A stretch of 64,000 bases of DNA, taken from positions 1-64,000 of the forward strand of contig CALMBD010000010.1 in assembly GCA_937861115.1 (NCBI GenBank), written 5' to 3'. How positions within the stretch are numbered: the stretch's first letter is position 1; every line of letters starts with the position of its first letter. The notes below the pieces were generated by a model. That model was given only the letters and a program-made list of their open reading frames with translations, had not been told where the DNA came from and made no database searches. This stretch comes from an uncultured Bacteroidota bacterium. GTDB lineage: Bacteria > Bacteroidota > Bacteroidia > Chitinophagales > Saprospiraceae. The position numbers and the translations under genes are program-made. Positions 10,219 to 19,300 of this stretch are shown piece after piece.

Positions 10219-10250
10219 GTTGCATAACGACAAAAGGCGTTTTATCTTTG
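10219..10250 (+). promoter_or_regulatory. Promoter of the BlaI-led operon
   Basis: GTTG at 10219-10222 and TATCTTTG at 10243-10250 are 20 bases apart, matching the Bacteroidota -33/-7 arrangement. A small dyad (acgta-aaaa-tacgt, 10187-10200) sits just upstream and a looser aacg...cgtt dyad lies between the boxes; either could be a BlaI operator (inference). Confidence 0.65.
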
Positions 10251-10298
10251 TTTTATCATTCGATTAAATCCTTTCCGGGCGGAGTCCCGGGGCCTGTT

Positions 10299-10655
10299 AT
10301 GCAAAAACTCACCAAAGCGGAAGAAGACGTCATGCACCTGATCTGGGAGATCGGCAGAGGAACAGTCAGCGACCTGCTGGAAAAATTTGAAGGTGAAAAG
10401 CCGCCGCACAGCACCGTATCGAGTGTGGTACGCATCCTGGAGAAAAAGGGATTCGTCGGCCACAAGGCCTACGGCAAAACGCACGAGTATTTCCCCCTTA
10501 TCAGCAAGGACGATTATGGCCGTCGCTCGCTGGGCGACGTGCTGCGTAATTATTTCGACGGATCGGTTACCCGACTGGTGTCGCACCTGGCAGAAGCGGA
10601 AAACCTGGACAAGGACGACCTGGAAGAACTGATGCGCATACTCGATAAATCTTAA
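10299..10655 (+). CDS. BlaI/MecI family transcriptional repressor
   Basis: 118-residue winged-helix repressor of the BlaI/MecI/CopY family. The N-terminus LTKAEEDVMHLIWE is the typical first helix; the recognition region is HSTVSSVVRILEKKGFV, and the C-terminal half provides dimerisation. In known systems it represses its own operon until a membrane protease of the BlaR1/M56 type causes its cleavage. An M56 protease gene lies two genes downstream, which supports that pairing. The ATG at 10299 is chosen because the in-frame TTG at 10248 overlaps the -7 box. No beta-lactamase or PBP is near, so the regulon is probably envelope or transport related (inference). Confidence 0.92.
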   Translation: MQKLTKAEEDVMHLIWEIGRGTVSDLLEKFEGEKPPHSTVSSVVRILEKKGFVGHKAYGKTHEYFPLISKDDYGRRSLGDVLRNYFDGSVTRLVSHLAEAENLDKDDLEELMRILDKS

Positions 10656-10668
10656 AACCCATGCCGCC

Positions 10669-11556
10669 ATGAGCACTTATGCAGCAATTCTTTTCCAGGT
10701 ATTATTTGCCGTGTCCGCATTGGGGCAACAAATCGCCGATACCACCTTCACTTTTCCCATTGCGCGGCCCGCATATGCTTTCGGCCAGGGCAGCGTTGTG
10801 GCTGTAGACGCGGCACACAATAATTTTCATACCCTCGACGGGCGATACGCCCCCTTCGGAAAGGTATTGGCAAACGACGGTTACCGCCTTGTTTCCAACG
10901 ACGTACCCCTCACACCGGAGGCACTGAAAACATATCGGATTTTTGTCATTTCAAACCCCCTGGACAGTTCCAATACCGCCAACTGGCAGTTGCCGACGCC
11001 ATCAGCATTCAGTGACACAGAAATTTCGGCGCTGAATACCTGGGTTAAAGCGGGAGGCAGCCTTTTGCTCATCGCCGATCACATGCCATTTGCCGGGGCA
11101 GCACACGACCTGGCAAAATCATTCGGCTTCGATTATCTCAACTGTTTCGCATTCGACAACCGGCGCCGGAGCCTCGAACGCTTTTTCAAATCCAACGGCA
11201 CACTCGCTTCCAACGCCCTGACGCAAAGCATAGATACCGTGATTACTTTCACCGGCAGCGCATTCAGGATACCTCCCGGCGCGGCTCCCTTTTTATTGCT
11301 CAGGGATTATACCCTGCTTTCGCCGGAGGTCGCCTGGCAATTCGAGGAAAATACCCCGGCGACAAGGGGCGAGGGTTATTATCAGGGTGCCTCCATGTCC
11401 TATGGCAAAGGGCGGGTAGTGGTCATGGGCGAGGCTGCCATGTTTACCGCCCAACTCTCCGGACCCAACCGATCGCCGGTGGGCCTCAACCGCCCCGAAG
11501 CGCGCCAAAACAATCAACTATTGCTAAATATCATCCACTGGCTCGACGGGCTGTGA
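10669..11556 (+). CDS. Secreted DUF4350-like protein inside a BlaI/M56 operon
   Basis: 295 residues with an N-terminal signal peptide (MSTYAAILFQVLFAVSALGQQ). The fold looks like a glutamine-amidotransferase-like Rossmann domain: a strand-rich start (FGQGSVVAVDAAHNN), a region FGKVLANDGYRL, then WVKAGGSLLLIADH and GKGRVVVMGEAAMF near the end, as in DUF4350-type proteins. No clear catalytic Cys/His pair is seen, so it may be a binding rather than catalytic domain. It starts 13 bases after blaI and lies 45 bases before the M56 gene, so all are probably co-transcribed. A periplasmic protein here could sense a ligand and act on the M56 protease (inference). The family name is from pattern memory and should be treated as tentative. 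Confidence 0.7.
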   Translation: MSTYAAILFQVLFAVSALGQQIADTTFTFPIARPAYAFGQGSVVAVDAAHNNFHTLDGRYAPFGKVLANDGYRLVSNDVPLTPEALKTYRIFVISNPLDSSNTANWQLPTPSAFSDTEISALNTWVKAGGSLLLIADHMPFAGAAHDLAKSFGFDYLNCFAFDNRRRSLERFFKSNGTLASNALTQSIDTVITFTGSAFRIPPGAAPFLLLRDYTLLSPEVAWQFEENTPATRGEGYYQGASMSYGKGRVVVMGEAAMFTAQLSGPNRSPVGLNRPEARQNNQLLLNIIHWLDGL

Positions 11557-11601
11557 CCTCCAGCGGCTTTTCAGGCGGGAGACTTTGTTAATACGGACAC
11601 C

Positions 11602-12831
11602 ATGGCAATCATATTCTTACTTAAACTGACAATCTGCTGGGGCTTTTTTGCCCTGTTGTACACGTTATTGCTCCAGCGGGAGACGTTTTTCCGTGCCAAT
11701 CGTATATACCTGCTCGGCTCGGCGCTGGCGGGCGCCATGATGGCGCTGCCGGGCGATTGGCTGTTCGGTTCACCCGACGAAGCACCCGCCGGACAGATCG
11801 TGTTGCCGGTTATTTCTGCCGGGCTGGAATATGTGGAAACGACTACCCGCCAATCGAACTGGTTCGACTATCTGTGGATCTTGTATAGCATGGGCGCCCT
11901 GGTAACCCTGTTCCGGCTGTTCTGGGGCCTGTCGAAGATTTTCCGGATGCGGATGAATGGCACGGCATCCGATTTGTCCGACGGCTGTATACTGGTCACA
12001 TCGACAGAGGTTAACGTACCTTTTTCGTTTTTCAAATGGATTTTCGTGCCCGCCGGCGGCAGTGACCGGCACTCCGAAAGTTGCCCCAACTCCGATGCCA
12101 TGCTCGCACACGAACGCGCCCACGCCCTGGGCTGGCACAGCGCCGATGTGCTCCTGATGGAATTGTTGTGTGTCGCCTTCTGGTTTCATCCGCTGGCCCA
12201 CTGGTACAGGCGCAGCCTGCGCACCATACATGAATACCTGGCCGATGCCGAAGCATCGGAACAAACCGACAAAAAACAATACGGCCTGATGTTGATCCGG
12301 CAGGCGCATCCAGGTATATCGCTTGCCTTCGTCAACCATTTCTTTCAATCACCACTCAAACAACGACTCCTTATGCTCACCCGGCACACCTCTCCCGCGC
12401 TGCAGGCCTGGAAATACAGCCTTGCACTACCCGTGTTCATCCTGACAATTATGGTTGCGCGCCAGACATCAGCACAGGCACAACAGGATAAAACCCGGCA
12501 AACCGGGAACTCGTTTGAACTCTATGAAATCGATCGGCTGCCCGAATATCCGGGCGGCGAGAAAGCCATGTCCCGATTCCTTGCCGAAAACATCGAATAC
12601 CCTGCCGGTGCAAAGCGCGATTCAGCGGAAGGCGTGGTAGCCGTAAAATTTGTGATCGACGATACCGGAACAGTCACCGGCATTGAAAATGTAACAACCA
12701 ATGCGCGACCGGATCTTGTTGAAGAAACCATCCGCGTTGTCGGAATGATGCCCAAATGGACGCCCGCCCGAAAAGACGACAAGCCGGTCAAAGTGATCTT
12801 TACCCTGCCCGTCCGGTTCAAACTGAAGTAA
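11602..12831 (+). CDS. BlaR1-like M56 membrane metalloprotease fused to a TonB C-terminal domain
   Basis: 409 residues. N-terminal helices (~5-25, 30-50, 85-110) are followed by a cytosolic M56 peptidase domain with zinc motif HERAH at 170-174 and a downstream HEYLADAEA helix, then a TM at ~273-295 and a periplasmic C-terminal part from ~318 that is a TonB-type domain (LPEYPGGEKAMSRFLAENI ... KWTPARKDDKPVKV). In BlaR1 the external domain is a penicillin sensor; here a TonB-CTD replaces it, which would put a TonB-box-binding fold in the periplasm linked to a protease that can destroy the BlaI repressor. This architecture recurs in Bacteroidota. It is 30 bases before a separate TonB-CTD gene. 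Confidence 0.9.
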   Translation: MAIIFLLKLTICWGFFALLYTLLLQRETFFRANRIYLLGSALAGAMMALPGDWLFGSPDEAPAGQIVLPVISAGLEYVETTTRQSNWFDYLWILYSMGALVTLFRLFWGLSKIFRMRMNGTASDLSDGCILVTSTEVNVPFSFFKWIFVPAGGSDRHSESCPNSDAMLAHERAHALGWHSADVLLMELLCVAFWFHPLAHWYRRSLRTIHEYLADAEASEQTDKKQYGLMLIRQAHPGISLAFVNHFFQSPLKQRLLMLTRHTSPALQAWKYSLALPVFILTIMVARQTSAQAQQDKTRQTGNSFELYEIDRLPEYPGGEKAMSRFLAENIEYPAGAKRDSAEGVVAVKFVIDDTGTVTGIENVTTNARPDLVEETIRVVGMMPKWTPARKDDKPVKVIFTLPVRFKLK

Positions 12832-12861
12832 TTTCCTTATTTTTCAACAATAACTTAAGCT

Positions 12862-13266
12862 ATGAAACACAGTACTTTTTTCACCCGCCTGCTGGCAGGT
12901 GCAACACTATTCCTGTTGGCATTGGCGCCGATTTTCGCCCAACAATCTGCTGATTCGCCCGAAAAAATGCCGGAATACCCCGGAGGCATGACTGCATTGA
13001 TGCAGTACATGGACGACAACATGATTTATCCCGAGGAGGCCAAAAAAGAAAAGGCGGAGGGGACAATCTTTGTAAAGTTCACGGTAAATACGGACGGTTC
13101 GATCAGCGATATAAAAACCGTCAACGAGGGCGCTCCAATGCGCCCCGACATGGTGCTGGAGGCGATTCGTGTCGTGAAAGGCATGCCAAAATGGGCGCCC
13201 GCACAGAAAGCCGATAAAGTTGTCAGCGTCGAAATGACACTGCCGGTCATGTTCAAACTGGGTTGA
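12862..13266 (+). CDS. Small secreted TonB C-terminal domain protein
   Basis: 134 residues: a signal peptide (to about residue 26, ending IFAQ) and then almost only a TonB C-terminal domain (MPEYPGGMTALMQYMDDNM ... GMPKWAPAQKADKVVSVEMTLPV). It lacks the cytoplasmic N-terminus that pairs with ExbB/ExbD and the proline-rich spacer of a normal energy transducer, so it is unlikely to transmit proton-motive force alone. It is most similar within the window to the tail of the M56 protein just upstream, and may have arisen by duplication of that domain. Last gene of the BlaI operon; a shared hairpin terminator follows. Confidence 0.85.
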   Translation: MKHSTFFTRLLAGATLFLLALAPIFAQQSADSPEKMPEYPGGMTALMQYMDDNMIYPEEAKKEKAEGTIFVKFTVNTDGSISDIKTVNEGAPMRPDMVLEAIRVVKGMPKWAPAQKADKVVSVEMTLPVMFKLG

Positions 13267-13289
13267 TCGGGGGAAAACGGACGGAGTAT

Positions 13290-13342
13290 ATTATGACAGG
13301 ACCAACAGTTTTTTTGCCGCTTCCTGCAAGTCCTGTCATAAT
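13290..13342. terminator. Bidirectional hairpin between the TonB-CTD gene and the TonB receptor
   Basis: A perfect 13-base inverted repeat (13290-13302 / 13330-13342, core tatgacaggac) encloses a 27-base loop holding a run of seven T. It lies between two convergent genes and is well placed to stop transcription from both sides. Confidence 0.65.
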
Positions 13343-13361
13343 TACTCTTTTCCAGGGCCGC

Positions 13362-16106
13362 TTAAAACCGGACCGACAGCCTCGTAAACAACCTCATCCC
13401 GTTGCCGCCCATTTGCACGGCATCCCAGGGTCCGCCTGTTTCGTTGTTGAAAGCCCAGCCGGCAGCACCGGGCGCGTAGGCGAGGTCGGGGTGGATGTTC
13501 AGGAAGTTATCGACGCCGAGGTTGAACGTGAAGTTGTTGTTGAACTTCCAGGAGGCATAAACATCGGGTACGAGCTTGCCGCTGTACACATATTGATCCG
13601 GCACGTATCCATTCCCGTTATCCAGTGGCACCATCGGATTGATACCAAGACCGTCTTCGCCATAGCCCAGCAGGGTGATTTCGCCAAAATAATTGAGGCG
13701 GGTACCGATGGTAAACTGTTTGTAACCGTACTCCAGGTTGGCGGCCACCTTAACGGGCGGTGCTGAAGCGAGAATAAACGTCTTTTCGCGGTCGCTCAGG
13801 AATGTTTCTTCAAATCCGGTGAGCAGACTGGGAACATTCACCTTGTCGATGGTCATGTCCTGGATATTGGCAGCCACCAGAACGCGGAAACGGCTGTCGC
13901 CCATCATCTTCGAGTACTCGCCCACCAGGTCGATCCCTTTGTTGGTTGTATTAACGGCATTGGCAAAGAACTGTGCCAGGCTGACGTTCAGCCCCTGCAG
14001 AATACTGGTAAAGTTGGGGTCGAGGTTGGGGTCGAAGGCGTCGAACTGACCCGACAAAACCACGCGGTCGGTCACTTTTACCAGGTAGCCGTCGACCGTA
14101 AATGTGAGTTCGCGGGTGGGTTTCCAACTAAATCCAACGCTGGCGTTGACCGATTTTTCCTCTTTCAACTCCGGAATGCCCGCAGCCTTGGTGATCGGGC
14201 TGGCATTCGGTGCGATTTTAACCTCCGCAATCTCCCCGCCCTGAACGGTAGTAAACGTACTGCTGAAATTGATCTGCTGCAGCGAGGGCGCGCGGAACCC
14301 CGTACTGCCGGATGCACGCAGGTTGAAATTGTCCGCAACCTTGTAGCGGGCCGACAACTTGCCGTTGGCTGTAAAACCGAAGTCGCTGTAGTTCTCCAGC
14401 CTTGCCGCCAGGCCGACCAAAAACCGATCGGTCAGGTCGAGTTCAACGTCGCCGTAAGCGCCGATACAGGAGCGGTTTGCATCCGCTTCGTCGTTGGGCT
14501 GGTAGCCGGGGAAACCCTGTGAACCCGAGGCTTTCAGGCTATCGTAATTGGCATAGGAAGCCTCTTCGCCCGCGAACAACTGGTAGTTTTCATACCTGAA
14601 CTCCGCTCCGAAAGCGACATTGAAGCCACTCATAATGTCGGGGTACAGGCGGCTGAAATTCAGGTTGGTGGTATTTTGAAGGAAGCGAAATCCGCCGTCG
14701 TCGAAATGCGTCTGATTCGGGCCGAGACCGGCATTAAAGGTCTTGTCGCCAAAAAAGTGGAAGTTGTTGTAGCCCGTGTTGTTGCTGGCATCCCAGTCCC
14801 ATCCTTCGCCAAAACGCCCTTTCAGGCCGCCGGCAAACGACATATCCTGAATCTCGGTCTGGATATGCGGGTTGAAGAAATAATCATCATCTGCACCAAC
14901 TTTAATGATCCCGGGCACATCGATCAATTCGGGGCCATCGGTGGGAAAGCGGTCGGGACGCGCGGAAAAGTTCCGTGTAAAGGCAAAGGCGTCGGATTTT
15001 TTACCCGTAAAGCCGCCAAAAGTATAGAACGACAGCCGGTCGTTGTCTTTGATGGGGACTTCGGCGTTGAACATTCCGCCGAGACTGGTCAGGGAGCCGT
15101 CGCCGTGTGCACGGCGGTAGATATTAATGGGCAGTTCGCCGTCCAGTTCCTGCCGGTAGGTTTTGGCCTGGTTGGCATAACTCAACGTCACGTTTACAAA
15201 CCCGCCCCTGCCGCCGAGCGGCAGGCCGTAATTCACGCCGGCGGTATACAGCAGTCCGTCCAGTTTTTTGTTGTCGCCCACTTCATAGTAACCCGCTTCT
15301 TCGGGTTTGAAAGCGGGGTTGTACTTGCTGTCTGAATATCCGGAAAAGCCCAGGTCGGCGCTCAACTGATTGACGTTTTTTTTCAAAATAATATTCACCA
15401 CACCGGCAATGGCATCGGAGCCGTATTGTGCCGAGGCGCCGTCGCGCAGGATCTCCACCCTGTCGATCGATTGCACCGGAATGGCGCTCAGGTCGGTGCC
15501 GGAGTTGCCGCGGCCGCGCGTGCCGAACACGGCGACGAAGGCCGTTTGGTGCCGGCGCTTTCCGTTGACGAGTACCAGCGTCTGGTCGGGACCAAGACCG
15601 CGCAGGGTGGCCAGGTCGATATGGTCGGCGCCGTCAGAACCGCTCTGTTTGTTGTAGTTGAGCGAAGGAGCGCTGTAATTGAGCAGCGAGGTGACATCCG
15701 TTCGTGCCGTCGTCTGGCTGACTTGCCCGACGTTGATGATGTCGACAGGTACGGCGGTTTCTGTCTGTGTGCGGTTGGCGCGCCGGGTACCGACGATCAC
15801 GATCTGGTCGAGGAGGTTTTCGTCGGTAAACATGGCGATATTCACCTCCGAGCGGCCGTTGGTAACCACCTCCTGGGTAGCATAGCCGGTGTATTTGAAT
15901 ACTATTACGGCATCAGGACGGCTCAAAGTCAGTGTATAGGCGCCATCCGGATTGGTATAGGTTCCGTTCGAGGTGCCGCGTTCGAGCACACTGACCCCGG
16001 CCAGCGATTCGCCGTTTTGATCGGTAACCTTACCCCGCACCGTGTTTTGGGCGAAAATGCCGCTGATGGCAGCGAGAAAAAAGAAAAGTGAAAAAATCTG
16101 CTTCAT
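13362..16106 (-). CDS. TonB-dependent outer membrane receptor
   Basis: 914-residue outer-membrane receptor. Signal peptide MKQIFSLFFFLAAISGIFAQ, then a carboxypeptidase-regulatory-like domain (VRGKVTDQNGESLAGVSVLE ... GAYTLTLS), a plug domain (LLNYSAPSLNYNKQSG, LRGLGPDQTLVLVNGKRRH, VEILRDGASAQYGSDAIAGV) and a 22-strand-type barrel ending in F (FTRLSVRF). The plug and barrel resemble the vitamin B12/siderophore-like receptors rather than SusC, and no SusD follows. The start is set at the Met that begins the signal peptide (16106); 36 in-frame codons upstream would run into the promoter. Convergent with the BlaI/M56-TonB operon, which could regulate or energise it (inference). The ligand is unknown. 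Confidence 0.94.
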   Translation of the reverse strand: MKQIFSLFFFLAAISGIFAQNTVRGKVTDQNGESLAGVSVLERGTSNGTYTNPDGAYTLTLSRPDAVIVFKYTGYATQEVVTNGRSEVNIAMFTDENLLDQIVIVGTRRANRTQTETAVPVDIINVGQVSQTTARTDVTSLLNYSAPSLNYNKQSGSDGADHIDLATLRGLGPDQTLVLVNGKRRHQTAFVAVFGTRGRGNSGTDLSAIPVQSIDRVEILRDGASAQYGSDAIAGVVNIILKKNVNQLSADLGFSGYSDSKYNPAFKPEEAGYYEVGDNKKLDGLLYTAGVNYGLPLGGRGGFVNVTLSYANQAKTYRQELDGELPINIYRRAHGDGSLTSLGGMFNAEVPIKDNDRLSFYTFGGFTGKKSDAFAFTRNFSARPDRFPTDGPELIDVPGIIKVGADDDYFFNPHIQTEIQDMSFAGGLKGRFGEGWDWDASNNTGYNNFHFFGDKTFNAGLGPNQTHFDDGGFRFLQNTTNLNFSRLYPDIMSGFNVAFGAEFRYENYQLFAGEEASYANYDSLKASGSQGFPGYQPNDEADANRSCIGAYGDVELDLTDRFLVGLAARLENYSDFGFTANGKLSARYKVADNFNLRASGSTGFRAPSLQQINFSSTFTTVQGGEIAEVKIAPNASPITKAAGIPELKEEKSVNASVGFSWKPTRELTFTVDGYLVKVTDRVVLSGQFDAFDPNLDPNFTSILQGLNVSLAQFFANAVNTTNKGIDLVGEYSKMMGDSRFRVLVAANIQDMTIDKVNVPSLLTGFEETFLSDREKTFILASAPPVKVAANLEYGYKQFTIGTRLNYFGEITLLGYGEDGLGINPMVPLDNGNGYVPDQYVYSGKLVPDVYASWKFNNNFTFNLGVDNFLNIHPDLAYAPGAAGWAFNNETGGPWDAVQMGGNGMRLFTRLSVRF

Positions 16107-16165
16107 ACAAAAATGGGTTAGTAGTGAACAGGAGCGATGAGAAACGGATGACAAAAAAGTATTGC

Positions 16166-16173
16166 CAAAGGTA
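16166..16173 (-). promoter_or_regulatory. Probable -7 box (TACCTTTG) of the TonB receptor gene
   Basis: An exact TAnnTTTG match 60 bases upstream of the chosen start. No good TTG box is seen at the expected distance. Confidence 0.45.
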
Positions 16174-16234
16174 ATGTTCGAAAGGCTATATTTATGTGAT
16201 TGATCCTTTTGCACTTTCGGTCGTATTCCGATTC

Positions 16235-16268
16235 TTTGGCGTCGTCTCCCTCAATTGCTGTACTTTTG
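16235..16268 (+). promoter_or_regulatory. Promoter of the 2030-residue T9SS cargo gene
   Basis: TTTG at 16235-16238 and TACTTTTG at 16261-16268 are separated by 22 bases, in the Bacteroidota -33/-7 style. It leaves a leader of about 45 bases before the ATG at 16320. Confidence 0.6.
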
Positions 16269-16319
16269 TTCGCCTTCCCAGCCGATTTATCACGCTAAAA
16301 CCGCAACCTGTGGCCGCCT

Positions 16320-19300
16320 ATGACACATCGCTACACATTATTGACTTTATCGACTGTTCTGTTATTTCTCGGAAGAATCAGTGCCCAGTGTCCTATTACC
16401 GTGAACGCCGGCGAAGACATTTATCTCTGCGCTCCGCCCACCCCTACCCAGTTGAACGGGGATATTGGCGGAGACTACCTGAACTTCTTCTGGTCGCCTA
16501 CAAGCGGGATGTCGGGCTCTAATACCCTCAGTCCGACTGTCAATATAAATATGACCACTTCGTATGTGTTGACGGCGCGCGCTGCTGATTACAGCAACAA
16601 CCTGATCTCCAACGGAGACTTTGAAGGAGGCAATTCCGATTTTACCAGCGATTATGTCTACAACCCCGGCGATCTTGTGCCGGAAGGGTTTTACGACGTG
16701 ATCAACAATCCGATGAGCGACCACCCCGGCTTTGCAGCCTGTATGGACCATACCTCGGGCGGCGGCAATATGATGGTGGTCAACGGCGCCGGGATACCCA
16801 ATCAGAATGTATGGTGTCAGACCGTGTCGGTGATGCCCAATACACAATACGTCTTTTCTGCATGGGTCACTTCCGTAGTGGCCGCTTCGCCCGCCCTGCT
16901 CCAGTTTTCGATCAATGGCAGTCCGCTGGGCAACATATTTGCCGCACCGGGCGGTACTTGCAACTGGCAGCAGTTTTTTCAACTGTGGAACAGCGGACCG
17001 AACAGCAGTGCGACCATTTGCATCGTCAACCAAAATACAACCCTGGGTGGCAATGATTTTGCGCTCGACGACATCGTTTTTGCACCCACCTGTCTGGTCA
17101 CCGACACCGTCACGGTACATATCGTCAGCATTGCCGCCGCCGCCGCGCCGGCTTTGTCGTTTATCCCCTGCGACGGCGCCAACATTACCCTCAATGGCAA
17201 TGGCTCCAGCGTTGGCCCAAACATTACCTACAACTGGGACACCCCGAACGGCAATATCGTATCCGGTCAAAATACCCTGTCGCCCGTGGTGAATGCCGCC
17301 GGCACCTATACCCTTACGGTCACTTACGACAACGGCTTCGTTACCTGCACCAAAACAGCCACCGTGACCGTCGCCGAAAGCCCGAGCCAACTGTCGGCCT
17401 GGATCAACCCTGTGTCACCCATTGGCTGCGGCTCCAATACGGCCATCCTGATCGGCAACTCCAGCCAGCCGGGTTTTTCTATCTATGAATGGACGGCCGG
17501 TCCCGGTGGCAACATCATCAGCGGTGCAAACTCCAAAATTGCAACGGTCGATCAACCGGCAGTGTATACCCTGCTCGTCACCAATACCGCAACGGGCTGT
17601 ACGGCTACTGCCGAGGTAACCGTCACCACCGCCACCAACCCGCCGACGGCTGTGGCCACCGTATCCGACACCATCAGTTGCCTGCAACAGACGGTACCGC
17701 TGTCGGGCGCAGGCTCCACGACCGGACCAAACATCACCTATGCCTGGACGACGTCCAACGGCATCGTCGTTTCGGGGCAAAACACCCAGAACGCCAATGC
17801 CGGCGCCGGTGGCCTGTACATTCTTTCCGTGACCAATACCTCCAACAACTGCACGGCCGCAGATACGGTTATCGTGGCCGCCGATACCGTTTCGCCCGTC
17901 ATCAGTATATTGCCGCCGGGGGTACTGGATTGCAACACCGATACCCTGAGCCTTACAGCCACGGTAACGCCTGCAAATGCAACGGCCGGCTGGGCGGCCA
18001 ATCCCGGCAATATCGTTTCCGGAGGAAACAGTCTCAGCCCGCAGGTGAACGCGGCGGGCATGTACAGCCTGACCGCCACCAATCCTTCAAACGGCTGTTC
18101 CGCAACCGGCTCGATTACCGTAAATACCGACTACACGCCTCCGGTCGCCACGATTCAACCGGCAGATTCCATTACCTGCCAGTTCCCGACGGTGACCCTG
18201 TCGGGCAACGGCTCCAGCTCGGGACCGAACTTTATTTATGCCTGGTCGGCCGGAGCCGGAGGAAATATCGTTTCGGGACAAAATACCCTGAACCCCGTAG
18301 TAAACGCCCCGGCGCCTTATACCCTGCTGGTTACCAATACTACAAATGCCTGCACGGCCACTGCTACCATACTTGTATCAGCCGATACCAATATTGTTGT
18401 AGCCATTGCCAACGCGCCGGATACATTGAGCTGCGTCGTGCTGACCTCGATACTCAATGCCGACGGCTCTTCTTCCGGGCCGGCCATGACTTATTTGTGG
18501 ACCACCGGCGACGGCAACATCAGCGGCGGCGCCGACACGCCCAACCCCACGGTTGATCAGCCGGGTACTTACCAGTTGCTGCTTACCAATACGGCCAATG
18601 GCTGCTCGGCTACGGATCTGGCCATCGTTACAGAGGATATTGCAGCGCCGGATGTGGCTTTAACCCCGCCGGCACAGCTGACCTGTTCGAACCCGACCCA
18701 GACCATTCAGGGCCAGAACCTTTCCCTGCCGGGAAATTTCTCCTACGTGTGGACGGCTCCTGCAGGGGGGAATATCATCTCGGGCGACTCAACACTCAAC
18801 CCTGTGGTTAATGCGCCGGGGATGTATGTCATCACAACCACCAACCTGACGAATGGATGCACCAGTCTGGATTCGGTAGCGGTAACCCTTGAAGCGGGTA
18901 CACCCGTCGCAGTAGCATCCGTGCCCGGACCGCTGACCTGCATTACCACAACGCTGACCCTCAACTCCAACGGTTCTTCCAACGGGCCGAATTTTACCTA
19001 CAACTGGACGACCATTGACGGCAATATCAGCGGGGGCGCCGACACGCCTGCGCCGAACGTGAACCAACCCGGCACTTATCAGTTGCTGATCACCAACACC
19101 AACAACGGCTGTACGGCAACTACCAACGTCGTCGTAACACAGAATACCACCCCGCCGACAGTACAGATCAATGCGCCACCGGTATTGACATGTACCAACA
19201 GTCAGTTTCTTCTGGACGGCGACGGCACGGGAGATGCGACATGGTCAACTATCGGCGGAAATATCGTTTCCGGTGGAAACCAGTTCGGCAACTGCCTGAT

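Noticed and set aside
16107..16214. Longer N-terminus for the TonB receptor (36 extra residues)
   Set aside because: It would place a non-hydrophobic stretch before a perfect signal peptide and would cover the -7 box.
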